Shown here: positions 1 through 5,944 of the stretch, piece after piece | Layout of the letters: each line of letters opens with the position of its first letter | How positions within the stretch are numbered: the first letter of the stretch is position 1 | Origin: Dysgonamonadaceae bacterium | Lineage (GTDB): Bacteria > Bacteroidota > Bacteroidia > Bacteroidales > Azobacteroidaceae | Assembly: GCA_031282925.1 (NCBI GenBank) | Contig: JAITCT010000281.1 | Span: 1 to 5,944 of the forward strand | Direction: 5' to 3' | Length of the DNA: 5,944 nt | Notes under the pieces: model-generated | Told to the model about the DNA's origin: nothing | What the model saw: the letters and a program-made list of their open reading frames with translations, nothing else | The model's database searches: none | Program-made: the position numbers and the translations under genes

Positions 1-193
1 TTCGCGCTTTTATGTCTTCGTGTTTAATTTTGATAAAATCGGATGTACAAAATCATGCCGTGCAAGGGATAAGATAAATAAGGCAATAAGGTCAGGGAAA
101 TATTATCATAATCCATTTATTTAAACAAGGTGGAAATGAGGTTATAATCACATTCGGCAGCACACACACATGAGAATTGAAAATGATCATTTT

Positions 194-251
194 GACAGGT
201 TGAACCTGTCGGGACAATTGCAACAAGGTAGAACCTCGTCGCAACAAAGGA
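194..251. repeat. Two-copy imperfect palindromic repeat (about 29-bp unit)
   Basis: Positions 194-210 form a perfect palindrome with 8-bp arms around one central base (GACAGGTTGAACCTGTC). A second, degenerate copy follows about 29 bases later: AGGTTGAACCT at 197-207 matches AGGTAGAACCT at 226-236 with one change. The flanks also recur (GTCG followed by ACAA after each core, and GCAACAAGG at 220-228 against GCAACAAAGG at 241-250). The layout fits a tandem array of a short palindromic intergenic repeat. I infer, without a search, that it belongs to a dispersed family in this genome. It could instead be a pair of regulator operators. Confidence 0.55.
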
Positions 252-364
252 ATCAATATTTCTATAAATCAACAAACTATAGCCTTCGGAAAGCGAATTG
301 CCGCCGGAGGAAGCCAAATTGCCGCTTTTTGCCGGTGAAAACCGAATTTATATACTGTTATCGT

Positions 365-395
365 TTTGGAATGAAAAAATATCTGTTTACCTTTG
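365..395 (+). promoter_or_regulatory. Bacteroidota-type promoter match (TTTG-N19-TACCTTTG)
   Basis: TTTG at 365-368 is followed, after exactly 19 bases, by TACCTTTG at 388-395. This matches the primary-sigma promoter consensus known from Bacteroides (-33 TTTG, 19-21 bases, -7 TAnnTTTG) in every fixed base. Transcription would start near 400-405 and run toward xylA, leaving a leader of roughly 410 nt, or producing a separate RNA if the hairpin cluster near 615-676 terminates it. No transcript data are available, so activity is inferred from the motif alone. Confidence 0.45.
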
Positions 396-614
396 CGCCG
401 AACTCAAAATCGAAAAAATGTAAAATTTATGTTGCACAGGGAAAAATCTTTCTATCCCATTCCGTATCAGGAAGAGGGAATATTTATCCGGGCAGGGGCG
501 TGCAATAGCGGGAGATATTTATATTGCCATGCCTGACAGTCCCGTTCTTTCAAACAATCAATGACATTTTAATTACATAACAAACATGCACAGCGCCGAG
601 GCTAACAAGCACAG

Positions 615-676
615 TTCTCAACACCCGGGGAGAAGAAGCCTATTATTCTTCGCGAGTCTTCTGGCTTTGCTTTTTT
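615..676 (+). terminator. Alternative-hairpin cluster followed by a T-run (possible terminator or attenuator)
   Basis: Several mutually exclusive stems can form: TTCTC 615-619 with GAGAA 630-634; GAAGAA 632-637 with TTCTTC 646-651 (8-nt loop); AGAAGA 631-636 with TCTTCT 657-662; AAGCC 636-640 with GGCTT 663-667. The last pair ends a few bases before six consecutive T residues at 671-676. This is the general shape of an intrinsic terminator or attenuator lying between the promoter match at 365-395 and xylA. The stems are short, so this could be chance in a purine/pyrimidine-skewed stretch. Confidence 0.25.
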
Positions 677-740
677 GAAACAAACAGTTTCCTTTCGGCA
701 CGGTAAAATAGTGTTAATAAAAAGTGTTTGGGAAATGCCG

Positions 741-815
741 AATATTAAAATAATCAATTTAACCTTTGAATTACCGGGATACAACATTAATATTTAATCT
801 TATAAATTTATTTTT
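741..815 (+). promoter_or_regulatory. xylA: AT-rich xylA leader with weak -7 and small palindromes
   Basis: The last 75 bases before xylA are very AT-rich and have no Shine-Dalgarno sequence, as is usual in Bacteroidota. TAACCTTTG at 760-768 resembles the TAnnTTTG element but has one extra base and no TTTG at the right distance upstream (the nearest, at 727-730, is about 30 bases away), so it is a weak promoter candidate. Two small palindromes may be operators or just AT-rich chance: TTAAAATAATCAATTTAA at 745-762, which overlaps the weak -7, and ATTAATATTTAAT at 786-798. Confidence 0.3.
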
Positions 816-2132
816 ATGGCGACAAAAGAGTATTTCCCCGAAATCGGGAAAATTAAATTTGAAGGAAAAGAAAGCAAAAATCCTTTGGCATTCCGTTATT
901 ACGACGCCGAAAAAGCAGTGTATGGAAAAAAGATGAAAGATTGGTTCAAATTCTCGATGGCGTGGTGGCACACGCTTTGCGCCGACGGGGGAGACCCGTT
1001 CGGCCCGGGTACGAAAACATTCCCCTGGGCGCAAGGCGCTTCCGCTTTGGAAATCGCGAAACAGCGAATGGACGCCGGTTTTGAATTTATGCAAAAGACC
1101 GGAATCGAATACTATTGTTTCCACGATACTGACCTGATTTCCGAAGGTCATTCCATTGAAGAATACGAAGCGAATCTCAAAGCAATCGTGGCTTACGCCA
1201 AACACAAACAGGCCGAAACAGGTATCAAACTGTTGTGGGGTACTGCTAATGTATTCGGCCACAAACGTTACACAAACGGCGCCGGTACAAATCCCGATTT
1301 TAACATAGTCGCCCGGGCTGCCGTCCAAATCAAAAACGCTTTGGATGCTACCATTGAATTAGGCGGTGAAAATTACGTATTCTGGGGTGGCCGCGAAGGT
1401 TATTATTCCCTGTTAAATACCGATATGAAACGGGAAAAGGAACACTTGGCAAGATTATTAACCGCCGCCCGCGATTACGCCCGTTCCAAAGGTTTTAAAG
1501 GGAATTTCCTGATTGAACCGAAGCCGATGGAACCGACCAAGCATCAGTATGATGCGGACGCCGAAACGGTTATCGGTTTCTTGCGCGCACATGGACTGGA
1601 CAAAGATTTCAAGTTGAATATCGAAGTAAACCATGCTACTTTGGCCGGCCATACGTTTGAACACGAGTTGCAATGCGCCGCCGACGCCGGTATGCTGGGT
1701 TCGATTGACGCCAACCGCGGCGATTACCAGAACGGTTGGGATACCGACCAATTCCCCGTCAATATTAATGAATTGACACAAGCCATGCTGGTTATCCTGA
1801 AAAGTGGCGGCCTGCAAGGCGGCGGAACTAATTTCGACGCAAAAACGCGCCGCAGTTCAACCGATTTGGACGATATTTTCATCGCTCATATCTCAGGAAT
1901 GGATGCTTTTGCCCGCGCTTTGGAAACGGCTGCCGCTATTTTGGAAAAATCGCCTTATTCAAAAATGCTTGCCGCCCGCTATGCTTCTTTCGACAGCGGG
2001 AAAGGCAAAGCCTTTGAAGAAGGCAAACTTTCGCTCGAAGACTTGGCCGCTTATGCCAAATCCAAGGGCGAGCCTGCTCAAATCAGCGGGAAACAGGAAT
2101 TGTACGAGGCTATTATCAACATGTACGTTTAA
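816..2132 (+). CDS. xylA: Xylose isomerase (class II)
   Basis: Cytoplasmic enzyme that interconverts D-xylose and D-xylulose, the first step of bacterial xylose use, with a two-metal (Mg/Mn/Co) site. The 438-residue length fits the class II family, and the whole TIM-barrel pattern is present: tryptophans W50/W51 in MAWWHTLC, catalytic pair H103/D106 in [14 protein letters not shown] at 141-149, E234 and K236 in [14 protein letters not shown]270 and H273 in IEVNHA, D298 in SIDANRGD, D309/D311 in GWDTDQ, and D341 in NFDAK. Nothing needed for activity is missing. The ATG at 816 gives the family-typical N-terminus ([12 protein letters not shown]) and follows an AT-rich leader without a Shine-Dalgarno. 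xylE follows after 93 bp on the same strand. No xylulokinase gene is in view. The assignment is secure. It is close in kind to Bacteroides and Piromyces isomerases. Confidence 0.98.
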   Translation: MATKEYFPEIGKIKFEGKESKNPLAFRYYDAEKAVYGKKMKDWFKFSMAWWHTLCADGGDPFGPGTKTFPWAQGASALEIAKQRMDAGFEFMQKTGIEYYCFHDTDLISEGHSIEEYEANLKAIVAYAKHKQAETGIKLLWGTANVFGHKRYTNGAGTNPDFNIVARAAVQIKNALDATIELGGENYVFWGGREGYYSLLNTDMKREKEHLARLLTAARDYARSKGFKGNFLIEPKPMEPTKHQYDADAETVIGFLRAHGLDKDFKLNIEVNHATLAGHTFEHELQCAADAGMLGSIDANRGDYQNGWDTDQFPVNINELTQAMLVILKSGGLQGGGTNFDAKTRRSSTDLDDIFIAHISGMDAFARALETAAAILEKSPYSKMLAARYASFDSGKGKAFEEGKLSLEDLAAYAKSKGEPAQISGKQELYEAIINMYV

Positions 2133-2135
2133 TTT

Positions 2136-2220
2136 AATTGACAATTGGCAATTGATAATTGAGAATGATAAATCAATCGTTAATTATTAATTGTTAATTG
2201 TCAATTATCAATTGTCAATT
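2136..2220. repeat. Heptad-based 85-bp imperfect palindrome between xylA and xylE
   Basis: The left half is built from 7-base units (AATTGAC, AATTGGC, AATTGAT, AATTGAG) and the right half from their reverse complements (TTAATTG, TCAATTA, TCAATTG, TCAATT). The halves align without gaps around position 2178. The outer 12 bases pair perfectly and about 30 of 39 positions pair overall, leaving a loop of roughly 8-12 bases. Transcribed, it could form one long AU-rich hairpin. It has no T-run, so it is not a classical terminator. It begins 4 bases after the xylA stop and ends 5 bases before the xylE ATG. It could be a dispersed element, an mRNA-stability or processing hairpin, or a translational control structure. 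Confidence 0.8.
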
Positions 2221-2225
2221 ATGAT

Positions 2226-3683
2226 ATGAGTAGGGAGTACAATTTAATCTACATCATCGGCATTACGTTGGTGGCCACCCTTGGCGGTTTGCTGTTCGGA
2301 TATGATACGGCGGTAATTTCCGGTGCGGAAAAAGGACTGGAAGGATTTTTCCTGCAAGCCGCCGATTTCCGTTACACCAAGGTTTTACATGGAATAACAT
2401 CCTCCAGCGCGTTAATCGGCTGTGTAATCGGAGGAGCCATCTCCGGTTTTTGTGCCTCGAAATACGGACGGCGCGATTCCCTGCGTTTTGCTTCCGTGCT
2501 GTTTTTCCTGTCGGCTTTGGGTTCCTGTTACCCCGAATTTTTATTCTTCCCGTTCGGCGAACCCGGTTGGGATTTACTGATAGCGTTCAATTTATATCGC
2601 ATATTAGGAGGCGTAGGCGTAGGATTAGCGTCGGCCATAGTGCCTGTGTATATTGCCGAAATAGCGCCGTCGGATATTCGGGGGAGGCTGGTTTCCTGCA
2701 ACCAGTTTGCCATTATATTCGGTATGCTGGCGGTTTATTTTGTGAACTTTCTGATATTGGGCGGCCATACCAATCCGGTTATCGACAAAAGCGCCGAAGG
2801 GCTGCTTTCGGTCAATCCGTCGTCCGACCCGTGGACAATTTCTACCGGTTGGCGTTATATGTTCGGATCGGAAGCCTACGTAGCGGCCGTATTCGGCGTC
2901 CTGCTGTTTTTCGTTCCCAAAACGCCGCGTTATCTGGCGCTTACCGGAGAAAATGAAAGGGCGCTGTCTGTTCTCGCGAAAATAAACGGGACGGTAAAAG
3001 CAAAGGAAATCCTGCATGATATTCAGGCCACATCGAAGGAAAAAACAGAAAAACTGTTTGCTTACGGCACATGGGTAGTCGTTATCGGAATCCTGTTGTC
3101 GGTATTCCAGCAGGCCATCGGAATCAATGCCGTGCTGTATTATTCGCCGCGTATTTTTGAAAGTGCAGGCGCGGGCAACGGTATGATGCAAACAGTCATT
3201 ATGGGCGTTGTAAACATCGTATTTACAGTGGTTGCTATTGTAACCGTAGATATATTCGGACGTAAACCCTTGCTGATTATCGGTTCTGCCGGTATGGCGG
3301 CGGGCGCTTTTGCGGTGGCCATTTGCGATAATTTCGGTATAAAAGGTCTTGTTCCGGTCGTTTCCATTATTATTTACGCTGCCTTTTTCATGATGTCCTG
3401 GGGACCGGTCTGTTGGGTGCTGATATCCGAAATTTTCCCGAATACGATTCGCGGCAAAGCGGTTGCGATAGCCGTTGCCGCACAATGGATTTTCAATTAC
3501 ATTGTTTCCTCGACTTTCCCGCCGCTTTACGATTTCAGTCCGGTAACGGCTTACGGATTGTACGGAATCATGTGTATACTGGCGGCTTTGTTTGTCTGGA
3601 AACTGGTTCCCGAAACAAAAGGGAAGACTTTGGAGGATATGACGGGGTTGTGGAAAATGAATCAAACACGGGATAAAAAATAA
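2226..3683 (+). CDS. xylE: D-xylose/H+ symporter, MFS sugar porter family
   Basis: Inner-membrane importer that couples D-xylose uptake to proton entry. The 485-residue length and motifs match the sugar porter family: GGLLFGYDTAVISGA at 20-34 with D27 (the proton-coupling Asp of E. coli XylE), GRR at 81-83 in the loop 2-3 signature, R125 in TM4, YIAEIAPSDIRGRL at 142-155, QQAIGINAVLYYSP at 295-308 (sugar-binding Q295, Q296 and N301), FGRKP at 344-348, W392 with GPVCWVLISEIFPNTIRG, Q420/W421, and PETKGKTLE at 462-470. Q160 in NQFAIIFG corresponds to another sugar-binding Gln. About twelve hydrophobic segments are visible, with the cytoplasmic loop near 235-280. The ATG at 2226 is the only start that keeps TM1 whole, and the closer ATG at 2221 stops after two codons. 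Pairing with xylA supports D-xylose, though glucose or arabinose cannot be excluded from sequence alone. Confidence 0.95.
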   Translation: MSREYNLIYIIGITLVATLGGLLFGYDTAVISGAEKGLEGFFLQAADFRYTKVLHGITSSSALIGCVIGGAISGFCASKYGRRDSLRFASVLFFLSALGSCYPEFLFFPFGEPGWDLLIAFNLYRILGGVGVGLASAIVPVYIAEIAPSDIRGRLVSCNQFAIIFGMLAVYFVNFLILGGHTNPVIDKSAEGLLSVNPSSDPWTISTGWRYMFGSEAYVAAVFGVLLFFVPKTPRYLALTGENERALSVLAKINGTVKAKEILHDIQATSKEKTEKLFAYGTWVVVIGILLSVFQQAIGINAVLYYSPRIFESAGAGNGMMQTVIMGVVNIVFTVVAIVTVDIFGRKPLLIIGSAGMAAGAFAVAICDNFGIKGLVPVVSIIIYAAFFMMSWGPVCWVLISEIFPNTIRGKAVAIAVAAQWIFNYIVSSTFPPLYDFSPVTAYGLYGIMCILAALFVWKLVPETKGKTLEDMTGLWKMNQTRDKK

Positions 3684-3686
3684 TTT

Positions 3687-5807
3687 ATGAACGATAAGAC
3701 CCAACATATCCGGGAATATTACCGGAAAATCAAATCCGCCCATAAGGAATTGACTAAAAAGGAAGCATTCAAAGACCTCTTGAACCGGCTTTATCAGGGA
3801 AATACCGAAATTCAATCGATTATCGACAAAATGACGCTTGGCGCGGAAGCAACCGTGCTGAATATTCCGCGTAAGGACAGACTTCACAGAGGCAGCGCCG
3901 ACACGCTTTTCAATAATATAATCATTGAGTTTGAAAACGATTTGCGGGCAACATACGCTCACGCCAAGGAGCAGTTGTCCGGATACCTGTTGGGGAAAAT
4001 GCGCTCGGGGGCAGGCTTTGATTTTACCCTTATTGCTTCCGATTTTATCAACTGGAAAATAGTTGTACCGGATATTTCCTGCATTGATAAACTCGAAACG
4101 TTGCAGGAACATGAGCTTATACTGAATGAAGCCGATTTTTCATTTACGCTGGCGGAGAACAACAGCGAAGATTTTTACTACTGGCTCGACCGTTTTCTCT
4201 TTCGTGAAACCAAACAACGCGCCACGCTAAAAAGTGTGGAAGAATCTTTCGGATTTCAAAGCGCTATTTTTATCGAATCGTTCCGGGAACTAAACCGGTG
4301 GTTCAACGAGGCCAAAAAGTATGGCGAAATACAGGCCTCGCATGAGCAGTGGCACAAGTTTCTCAGCATTGCCTACGGGCAGTTCGACCAGCGGCAGGAT
4401 ATTTTCCTGATTCACTCCTATTTGAGCGTTTTTTCCAAAATGCTTGCCTATTCGGTGGCCTCGAACGACAATTATATTGATGATGACGAAATGCTTGATA
4501 TTCTGAATGGGAGCGCTTTCCGGAAATACAACATCGCTAATTTTGTAGATAACGACTTCTTCCACTGGGTAAGCGACAGCCGCAATTTTCCGAAATTAAA
4601 AAAAGTGTTTCGCCTCGTCGCTCAAGAGCTTTCTACTTTTGATTTTGAAAATGTAAACGAAGATATTCTCAAAGGGGTGTATCAGGAACTGATTGACCTT
4701 GACACGCGCCACCGCCTGGGCGAATACTACACACCCGACTGGCTTTGCGAGCGGATAGTGAACGAGTTTGATTTGAAAAAACATCATAAAATACTTGACC
4801 CGTCGTGCGGCAGCGGCTCATTCCTGAGGGCTGCCGTTCATCGAATAAAAAAGTTGAACCCTGACGCGACCGCCGAAGAAATCAGCCGGCAAATTTACGG
4901 CATTGATATTCATCCGCTTTCGGTACAAATTGCCAAAACAACCGTATTGCTTGCTTTGGGAAGGGATATTATAAATTCCGAACAGCCCGTGCGCTTCAAT
5001 ATCTTGCTTGCCAATACATTGTATTCTCCAATTAACGAAAACACGCTATGGGGCGTAGAATTTGAAATGCCTATCGACCGCGAAAAATACAAAATCAGCT
5101 CGTTAATTCTCAGCAATGTAGATGAATTCAATCAGGCAATTGAAATTTGCGACGAACTTTCGGCGCATAACTTAAACGGCAAGGCAATTTCCCCGAAAGA
5201 CTTTACAAGTATCCTTCAAAAACAAACCTCAAACGGCATAAATTCTTCTCTTTTCGACAGCTATTACAATATTTATAAAGGTTTTAAACAGGCAAAAGAA
5301 CACAAACGCGACAGTATATGGAAGTTCATTATTTCCAACCAGTACAAACCCTATTTCCTGTATGAGTTTTTTGATTTCATTATCGGCAATCCGCCCTGGC
5401 TGACCTACAAATCAGTAAACAGCGAGGATTATCAGAATGTGTTGGACGCTTTGGCAAAACAATATAACGTAAAACCGACGCGAACAGCCAACTACCCGCA
5501 ACTCGAAATTGCCGCCATCTTCCTGGCGCATTGCAGCAGTTCCTTTTTGAAGGAGAGCGGACAGCTCGCTTTTGTGCTGCCCCGCTCGTTCTTCAGCGGC
5601 GACCAGCACGAGCGCACCCGCAGCGGAGAGGCAAAAGGTTTCAGGCTAACCGCCATTTGGGATTTGAATGATGTTCAGCCGCTTTTCCGGGTGCCGAGCT
5701 GCGTGTTTTTTGCCGGCAGGAAAAACGGGAATGGAAACGGCAACGGAAACGGCAAGTTGCCGGTAGCCGTAGAAGGAAAGCAGTTTGCAGGAAATCTGCC
5801 CACCTGA
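3687..5807 (+). CDS. Eco57I/type IIG-like restriction-modification protein (nuclease-like + N6-adenine methyltransferase), probably C-terminally truncated
   Basis: A 706-residue soluble protein. The N-terminus has a PD-(D/E)XK-like pattern: D72, then IIIEFE with E81 and E83, then QLSGY (Q96 and Y100), the QxxxY motif of HsdR/RecB-type nucleases. E83 stands where Lys is usual. Residues 110-335 are largely helical and unassigned. The methyltransferase part has motif X-like GEYYTP (345-350), motif I ILDPSCGSGSF (369-379), an acidic motif II residue D407 in YGIDIHP, catalytic motif IV NPPW (568-571), and later strands LAFVLPRSFFSG and VPSCVFFAGRK. The family methylates adenine N6 and cuts DNA. 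Relatives usually run to about 900-1100 residues with a C-terminal target-recognition domain. Here the frame ends shortly after the methyltransferase fold, following a (Gly-Asn)n tract, so specificity is probably lost or supplied by another gene. It starts 3 bp after xylE, suggesting cotranscription. Domain calls are firm for the methyltransferase and tentative for nuclease activity. Confidence 0.88.
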   Translation: MNDKTQHIREYYRKIKSAHKELTKKEAFKDLLNRLYQGNTEIQSIIDKMTLGAEATVLNIPRKDRLHRGSADTLFNNIIIEFENDLRATYAHAKEQLSGYLLGKMRSGAGFDFTLIASDFINWKIVVPDISCIDKLETLQEHELILNEADFSFTLAENNSEDFYYWLDRFLFRETKQRATLKSVEESFGFQSAIFIESFRELNRWFNEAKKYGEIQASHEQWHKFLSIAYGQFDQRQDIFLIHSYLSVFSKMLAYSVASNDNYIDDDEMLDILNGSAFRKYNIANFVDNDFFHWVSDSRNFPKLKKVFRLVAQELSTFDFENVNEDILKGVYQELIDLDTRHRLGEYYTPDWLCERIVNEFDLKKHHKILDPSCGSGSFLRAAVHRIKKLNPDATAEEISRQIYGIDIHPLSVQIAKTTVLLALGRDIINSEQPVRFNILLANTLYSPINENTLWGVEFEMPIDREKYKISSLILSNVDEFNQAIEICDELSAHNLNGKAISPKDFTSILQKQTSNGINSSLFDSYYNIYKGFKQAKEHKRDSIWKFIISNQYKPYFLYEFFDFIIGNPPWLTYKSVNSEDYQNVLDALAKQYNVKPTRTANYPQLEIAAIFLAHCSSSFLKESGQLAFVLPRSFFSGDQHERTRSGEAKGFRLTAIWDLNDVQPLFRVPSCVFFAGRKNGNGNGNGNGKLPVAVEGKQFAGNLPT
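5724..5753 (+). repeat. In-frame hexamer repeat (AACGGN x5) encoding Asn-Gly
   Basis: Five consecutive AACGG(G/A/C)-type units, the second being AATGGA, encode NGNGNGNGNG at residues 680-689 of the methyltransferase. A change in copy number would keep the reading frame, so this is a length-variable linker candidate rather than an on/off switch. It lies 51 bp before the premature stop, near the point where homologs would pass into the target-recognition region. Confidence 0.75.
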
Positions 5808-5818
5808 GTTCGATGTAA

Positions 5819-5944
5819 GAAAAATCTATTTGGGATGATAAAAAGTTGGAAAAGAGGCAAGTTGTCTGTAACTTTAAGGCACTAATTACAAAACAGTTAC
5901 AAACAAAATACCTGTCTCTTACGGATGCAAAAGCAGTGGAAATT
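5819..5944 (+). CDS. Unidentified open frame at the right edge (partial)
   Basis: From just after a TAA at 5816-5818 to the window end, 42 codons stay open in a frame different from that of the preceding gene. The translation has protein-like composition, with stretches such as KRQVVCNFKALITKQLQ and YLSLTDAKAVEI. There is no ATG in this frame; a TTG at 5846 is the only plausible start I see. It may be the beginning of a neighbouring gene with a non-ATG start, or the 3' part of a gene whose 5' end was lost in the event that cut short the methyltransferase gene. I do not recognise the family. Confidence 0.35.

Larger units (their letters stand above)
1..815. other. Long gene-poor region upstream of xylA
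   Basis: About 800 bases carry no gene I can support on either strand. Frames that stay open here (for example 170-508 on the plus strand and 117-317 on the minus strand) have no recognisable protein motif, show low-complexity basic composition, and run through palindromes and a promoter match. I saw no tRNA, rRNA or CRISPR array. What the stretch does hold is described separately: a two-copy palindromic repeat, a Bacteroidota-type promoter match, a cluster of alternative hairpins ending in a T-run, and an AT-rich leader before xylA. I see nothing definite in positions 1-193. The left edge could be the 3' flank of a gene outside the window. Confidence 0.6.

Noticed and set aside
194..210. GGTTGAACC palindrome as the T-arm of a tRNA
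   Set aside because: There is no acceptor stem, anticodon arm or D-arm in the flanking sequence on either strand.
170..508. Plus-strand 112-codon open frame upstream of xylA
   Set aside because: It has no recognisable motif and a basic, low-information composition, and it runs through a palindromic repeat and the promoter match. Most likely a chance open frame.
502..527. GCAATA/TATTGC stem around a 14-base loop
   Set aside because: A six-base AT-rich stem with a large loop is expected by chance, and no T-run or gene end is next to it.
283..564. Frame with protein-like stretches (such as LPLFAGENRIYILLSFW) and a single internal TAA at 421-423
   Set aside because: It follows a TAG at 280-282, has no early start codon, and matches no family I recognise. 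One stop in about 90 codons is not strong evidence in such a short region. A translated search for a decayed gene would settle it.
771..1328. Minus-strand open frame of 185 codons antisense to xylA
   Set aside because: It lies opposite the conserved catalytic half of xylA and shows no motif of its own.
2625..4112. Minus-strand open frame of 495 codons antisense to xylE and the start of the methyltransferase gene
   Set aside because: It overlaps two clearly real genes on the other strand, has His/Asn/Arg-rich composition typical of antisense translation, and lacks any domain. It is a codon-usage shadow.
5912..5921. CTGTCTCTTA, identical to the first ten bases of the Tn5 mosaic end (and of similar IS50-type ends)
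   Set aside because: The following bases (CGGATGCAA) do not match the rest of the mosaic end, no inverted partner is seen in the window, and it falls inside an open frame. Best explained as chance, though an IS end or adapter remnant could be checked in the reads.

Overview
The window looks like chromosomal DNA from a member of the Bacteroidota, most likely a Bacteroidales relative. The signs are a class II xylose isomerase of the Bacteroides/Prevotella kind, a XylE-type D-xylose/H+ symporter directly after it, AT-rich leaders with no Shine-Dalgarno sequence, and one match to the Bacteroidota promoter pattern (TTTG-N19-TAnnTTTG). The order xylA-xylE resembles known Bacteroides xylose loci, but xylulokinase (xylB) and a regulator gene are not in view.

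Layout. Positions 1-815 hold no gene I can support. They contain a two-copy palindromic repeat (194-251), the promoter match (365-395), a cluster of competing hairpins that ends in a T-run (615-676), and an AT-rich leader just before xylA. xylA (816-2132) is intact and has all its catalytic and metal-binding residues. The 93-bp gap after it is almost entirely a heptad-based imperfect palindrome (2136-2220), which ends five bases before the start of xylE (2226-3683), also intact. Three bases after the xylE stop, a third gene begins on the same strand (3687-5807). It encodes an Eco57I/type IIG-like restriction-modification protein with an N-terminal nuclease-like segment and an adenine-N6 methyltransferase core. 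It stops right after the methyltransferase fold, just past a short (Asn-Gly)n-coding hexamer repeat, and appears to lack the usual C-terminal target-recognition region. From 5819 to the right edge another frame is open and looks weakly coding, but I do not recognise it.

Function. XylE would bring D-xylose across the inner membrane by proton symport and XylA would isomerise it to D-xylulose, the entry to the pentose phosphate pathway once phosphorylated by a kinase encoded elsewhere. The restriction-modification gene has no metabolic link to xylose. Its 3-bp spacing suggests transcription from the xylose operon, either by chance insertion or as read-through expression.

I see no clear new multi-gene system. 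The points most worth a second look are the possible long leader or small RNA upstream of xylA, the large palindrome set against the xylE start codon, and the truncated restriction-modification gene placed tightly inside a sugar operon.
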